Shown piece by piece: positions 16,723 through 18,546 of a DNA stretch of 18,546 nucleotides. The stretch is taken from NCBI GenBank assembly GCA_003990745.1, contig RBNI01002427.1, forward strand, positions 1 through 18,546, read 5' to 3'. The DNA is from Jimgerdemannia flammicorona. Taxonomy: Eukaryota > Mucoromycota > Endogonomycetes > Endogonales > Endogonaceae. A program made the position numbers and the translations under genes. Within the stretch, counting starts at the first letter, position 1; every line of letters begins with the position of its first letter. Below the pieces are notes generated by a model. The model was not told the origin of the DNA. It saw nothing but the letters and a program-made list of their open reading frames with translations, and did no database searches.

Positions 16723-18546
16723 TCTGGAAGAAGATGGTAGACATCTCTGGAGTTTTGGATGAGATGGCTGCTCTCTGTGACCATGTCCTTTAGAGCAGTG
16801 AGTGGGTGGGAGAGCAGGATCTTGGGCTGGTGGCCTTATTGTATAAAGACAAGGGGAGGAGAGAGGACTGGAAGAACTGGAGGCCAATCATGCTTCTGGA
16901 CATGGACAGGAAGATGGTGACTAAGGTGATTGTTGCAAGGCTGCAGAGAGTTGCTCAACAGGTGCTGGGGGAGGAGCAGCGGGGCTTTGTTGGAGGCAGA
17001 CTTATAAGAGATGGAACTGCATGGGTTCATGGGGTGATTGAAGGGGCCTGGACCTGTGGCCTGGATGGAAGGTTGGTCTTTTTGGATCAGGAGAAGGCCT
17101 ATGACCATGTATGGCAGGTGTGGCTGGGCAAGGTATTGGACCGAATTGGGGTTCCCCCAAGGTTTAGGGCCTCTATGTTGAGCCTGCTGGAGAGTAGTTG
17201 GGCAGCTTTGATGTGTAATGGTCACCGTGGGAGGGCATTTTCCTTGGGGAGAGGAGTTCCTCAGGGGGACCCTCTGTCCCCTATTCTTTATGCCCTTTCG
17301 CTGGAGCCTTTGATGGACAGGATTCGCTGGAAGGTGGTAGGGCTCTCTATATATGGTATAGTGTGAAAGGTGGGGGCCTTTGCTGATGATATGGTGGTTG
17401 GACTTGGGATAGTGGCAGATGTAGCAGTGCTTCAGAAGACTGTGGAATGGTATGAGGCTCACTCTGGGGCAAAGCTCAACTGGCATAAGTGTGAGACAAT
17501 GGTGCTAGGGAATGGGCTGGTTGGTGGGGATGTCATTGGAACAATTGTCCCTACTGGTGAGGTGGTGCAGTATTTGGGCATCTTCCTCTCTATATATGGT
17601 TCTGTCTTGCCACGAGTGTGGTGGGAGAGCAGGGTGAACATATGTGGGGAGGCCCTTCGAGGGTGGGGAGGTCGCCATATTTCTCTAGCAGGGCAAGTGA
17701 CAATTCTGAATGTGTATTGGTTCCCCAAGCTGTGGTATGTGGCTTATCACCTCGACTTCCCAGCATGGGTGGTGAAGAAGCTGATGAAGATGGCTAGGGA
17801 TTGGATCTGGGTAGGAAGGAGGTCCAAGGTCAGTTGGGATACTCTTGCACGGCCGGTAGTCAGGGGAGGGCTTGGACTGATGGACTTTTCCAAGAGACAG
17901 CACTGTTTGCGAGCTTGGTGGTTGAGAAGAGCTTTGGAACTGTAGGGCAGAAGTTGGGTGCCTCTGTTGCAGAAGGTATGGGAGAGGCATACATCTCCTC
18001 GGGGGTCCTCCGGGGATCTGCTCTCTTTGGTGGGGCTGAATGGAGTTCGGAGGCTGAGGTTCAAGGGCTTTTGGTGGGGCGTGGCTGATAGCGCATACCG
18101 AATTGGCCTACGCTGGCAAGGTAATGAAGGGGAGGCAGTTTGGGGACTGAATATGTGGCATTGGGATAGACTGCTCCTGGGAGGTGCTCCACTTACTATG
18201 TTCGATATTGGGAAGGGAGTGGAGTATCAGCAGGGGCCTGGCCAGGATCTTTGGCTGAGTGGCTGGCAGATGGCAGGGATTGGTGAGGAGTGGGACTGGG
18301 TGGGTATCTGGTCTTAGAGTGCAGAGGTATGGAGGTGGCTTCCCCCTAAGTTCTGGATAGTATGGTGGAGGATGTTGCGGAGGAATGTCATGCTGAATTT
18401 CCGCACAGGGCATTTGGTAGATGGTGGACAATTTGACTGTGAGGAGTGTTATGATGTTGGGAGAGTTGGGGGTAGTGTACAGATGCCAGAACATTGGCTG
18501 GGAGAGTGTGAGGTTTTGGGGGACTTTTGGGCTGAGATAGGAGATA
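16722..18546 (+). mobile_element. LINE copy B: youngest LINE, 5'-truncated, runs off the window
   Basis: Similarity to copies A and C begins at TTCTGGAAGAAGAT (16723-16736), between endonuclease and RT, so the endonuclease and ORF1 are missing. The sequence to the left is gypsy gag, so this is a 5'-truncated insertion with a few bases of possible microhomology at the join. By eye it has about 22 CpG in 1.8 kb, the highest total of any element here. It continues beyond 18546, so its tail and target duplication are not visible. Confidence 0.92.
16722..18546 (+). pseudogene. LINE B reverse transcriptase and zinc-binding C terminus, nearly open frame
   Basis: A single frame, with no shift, runs from about 16806 to the window end and is interrupted only by TGA 17364-17366, TAG 17943-17945 and TAG 18315-18317. 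RT motifs in order are WKNWRPIMLLDMDRKMVTK, EEQRGFVGGRLIRDG, VFLDQEKAYDHVW (first catalytic Asp), GRGVPQGDPLSPILYALSLE, GAFADDMVV (17379-17390, catalytic pair intact) and GAKLNWHKCETMVL. The post-RT part ends with a zinc-binding segment CX2CX14HX4C (Cys 18438 and 18447, His 18492, Cys 18507), like the zf-RVT region after RT in L1-like LINEs. The RT would copy element RNA at a nicked target. The copy lacks an endonuclease and a start codon, so it is dead although the best preserved. The open frame on the opposite strand (216 codons) is a shadow. Confidence 0.9.

Noticed and set aside
16466..16762. 98-codon frame as the end of gag
   Set aside because: The CCHC knuckle and the preceding Tyr/Pro/Arg-rich linker read in a different frame, so this frame is a by-product of the frameshift near 16450.
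16836..17486. 216-codon open frame on the minus strand
   Set aside because: It lies exactly antisense to the LINE B RT, whose motifs are unambiguous on the + strand. Its translation is Pro/His/Ser-rich without motifs, and the matching antisense frame in LINE A (1334-1897) is open for the same reason.

Overview
This is eukaryotic DNA and, as far as I can see, it is made almost entirely of dead, nested retrotransposons. I find no intact host gene, tRNA, rRNA, CRISPR array, bacterial operon or origin. Every recognisable reading frame belongs to one of three element classes: L1-like non-LTR retrotransposons (three partial copies, A, B and C), a Ty1/copia element and a Ty3/gypsy-like element. The combination of an L1-type LINE with a C-terminal zinc-binding segment, a copia element with an internal initiator-tRNA primer site, strong CpG loss and stop codons created by C-to-T changes fits a repeat-rich filamentous fungus that methylates or RIP-mutates its repeats. 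The species cannot be named from this sequence, and a plant or other eukaryote is not excluded.

Layout, left to right. 1-464: a CpG-containing flank of unknown nature. 465-3895: LINE copy A (+), 5'-truncated inside the endonuclease, then RT and a C-terminal zinc segment, ending in AATAAA and a 20-A tail. 3896-5415: AT-rich wreckage with one retropepsin-like scrap. 5416-6240: a decayed ORF1/gag-like fragment (+). 6241-8565: LINE copy C (-), meeting the ORF1 fragment tail-to-tail. 8566-8632: short AT-rich spacer. 8633-9750: an unidentified minus-strand retroposon whose 36-base A tail reads as T on the + strand, with an 81-bp tandem repeat. 9750-11430: AT-rich and unrecognised. 11431-13887: copia element (+), from primer-binding site through gag, protease and integrase. 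13888-16722: gypsy-like element (+), from LTR through leader and gag to a CCHC zinc knuckle. 16722-18546: LINE copy B (+), truncated at the left and running off the window.

The right half reads as a nest: gypsy LTR into copia integrase, then LINE B into gypsy gag. CpG counts made by eye support that order independently: about 3 in the 2.4-kb copia, 14 in the 2.8-kb gypsy part and 22 in 1.8 kb of LINE B, against none in 3.4 kb of LINE A and 2 in 2.3 kb of LINE C. Nearly all in-frame stops in copia and gypsy sit where a Gln or Arg codon is expected, as C-to-T decay predicts. No two elements here appear to cooperate. The points of interest are the decay record, the junctions and the untyped pieces, not a working new system.
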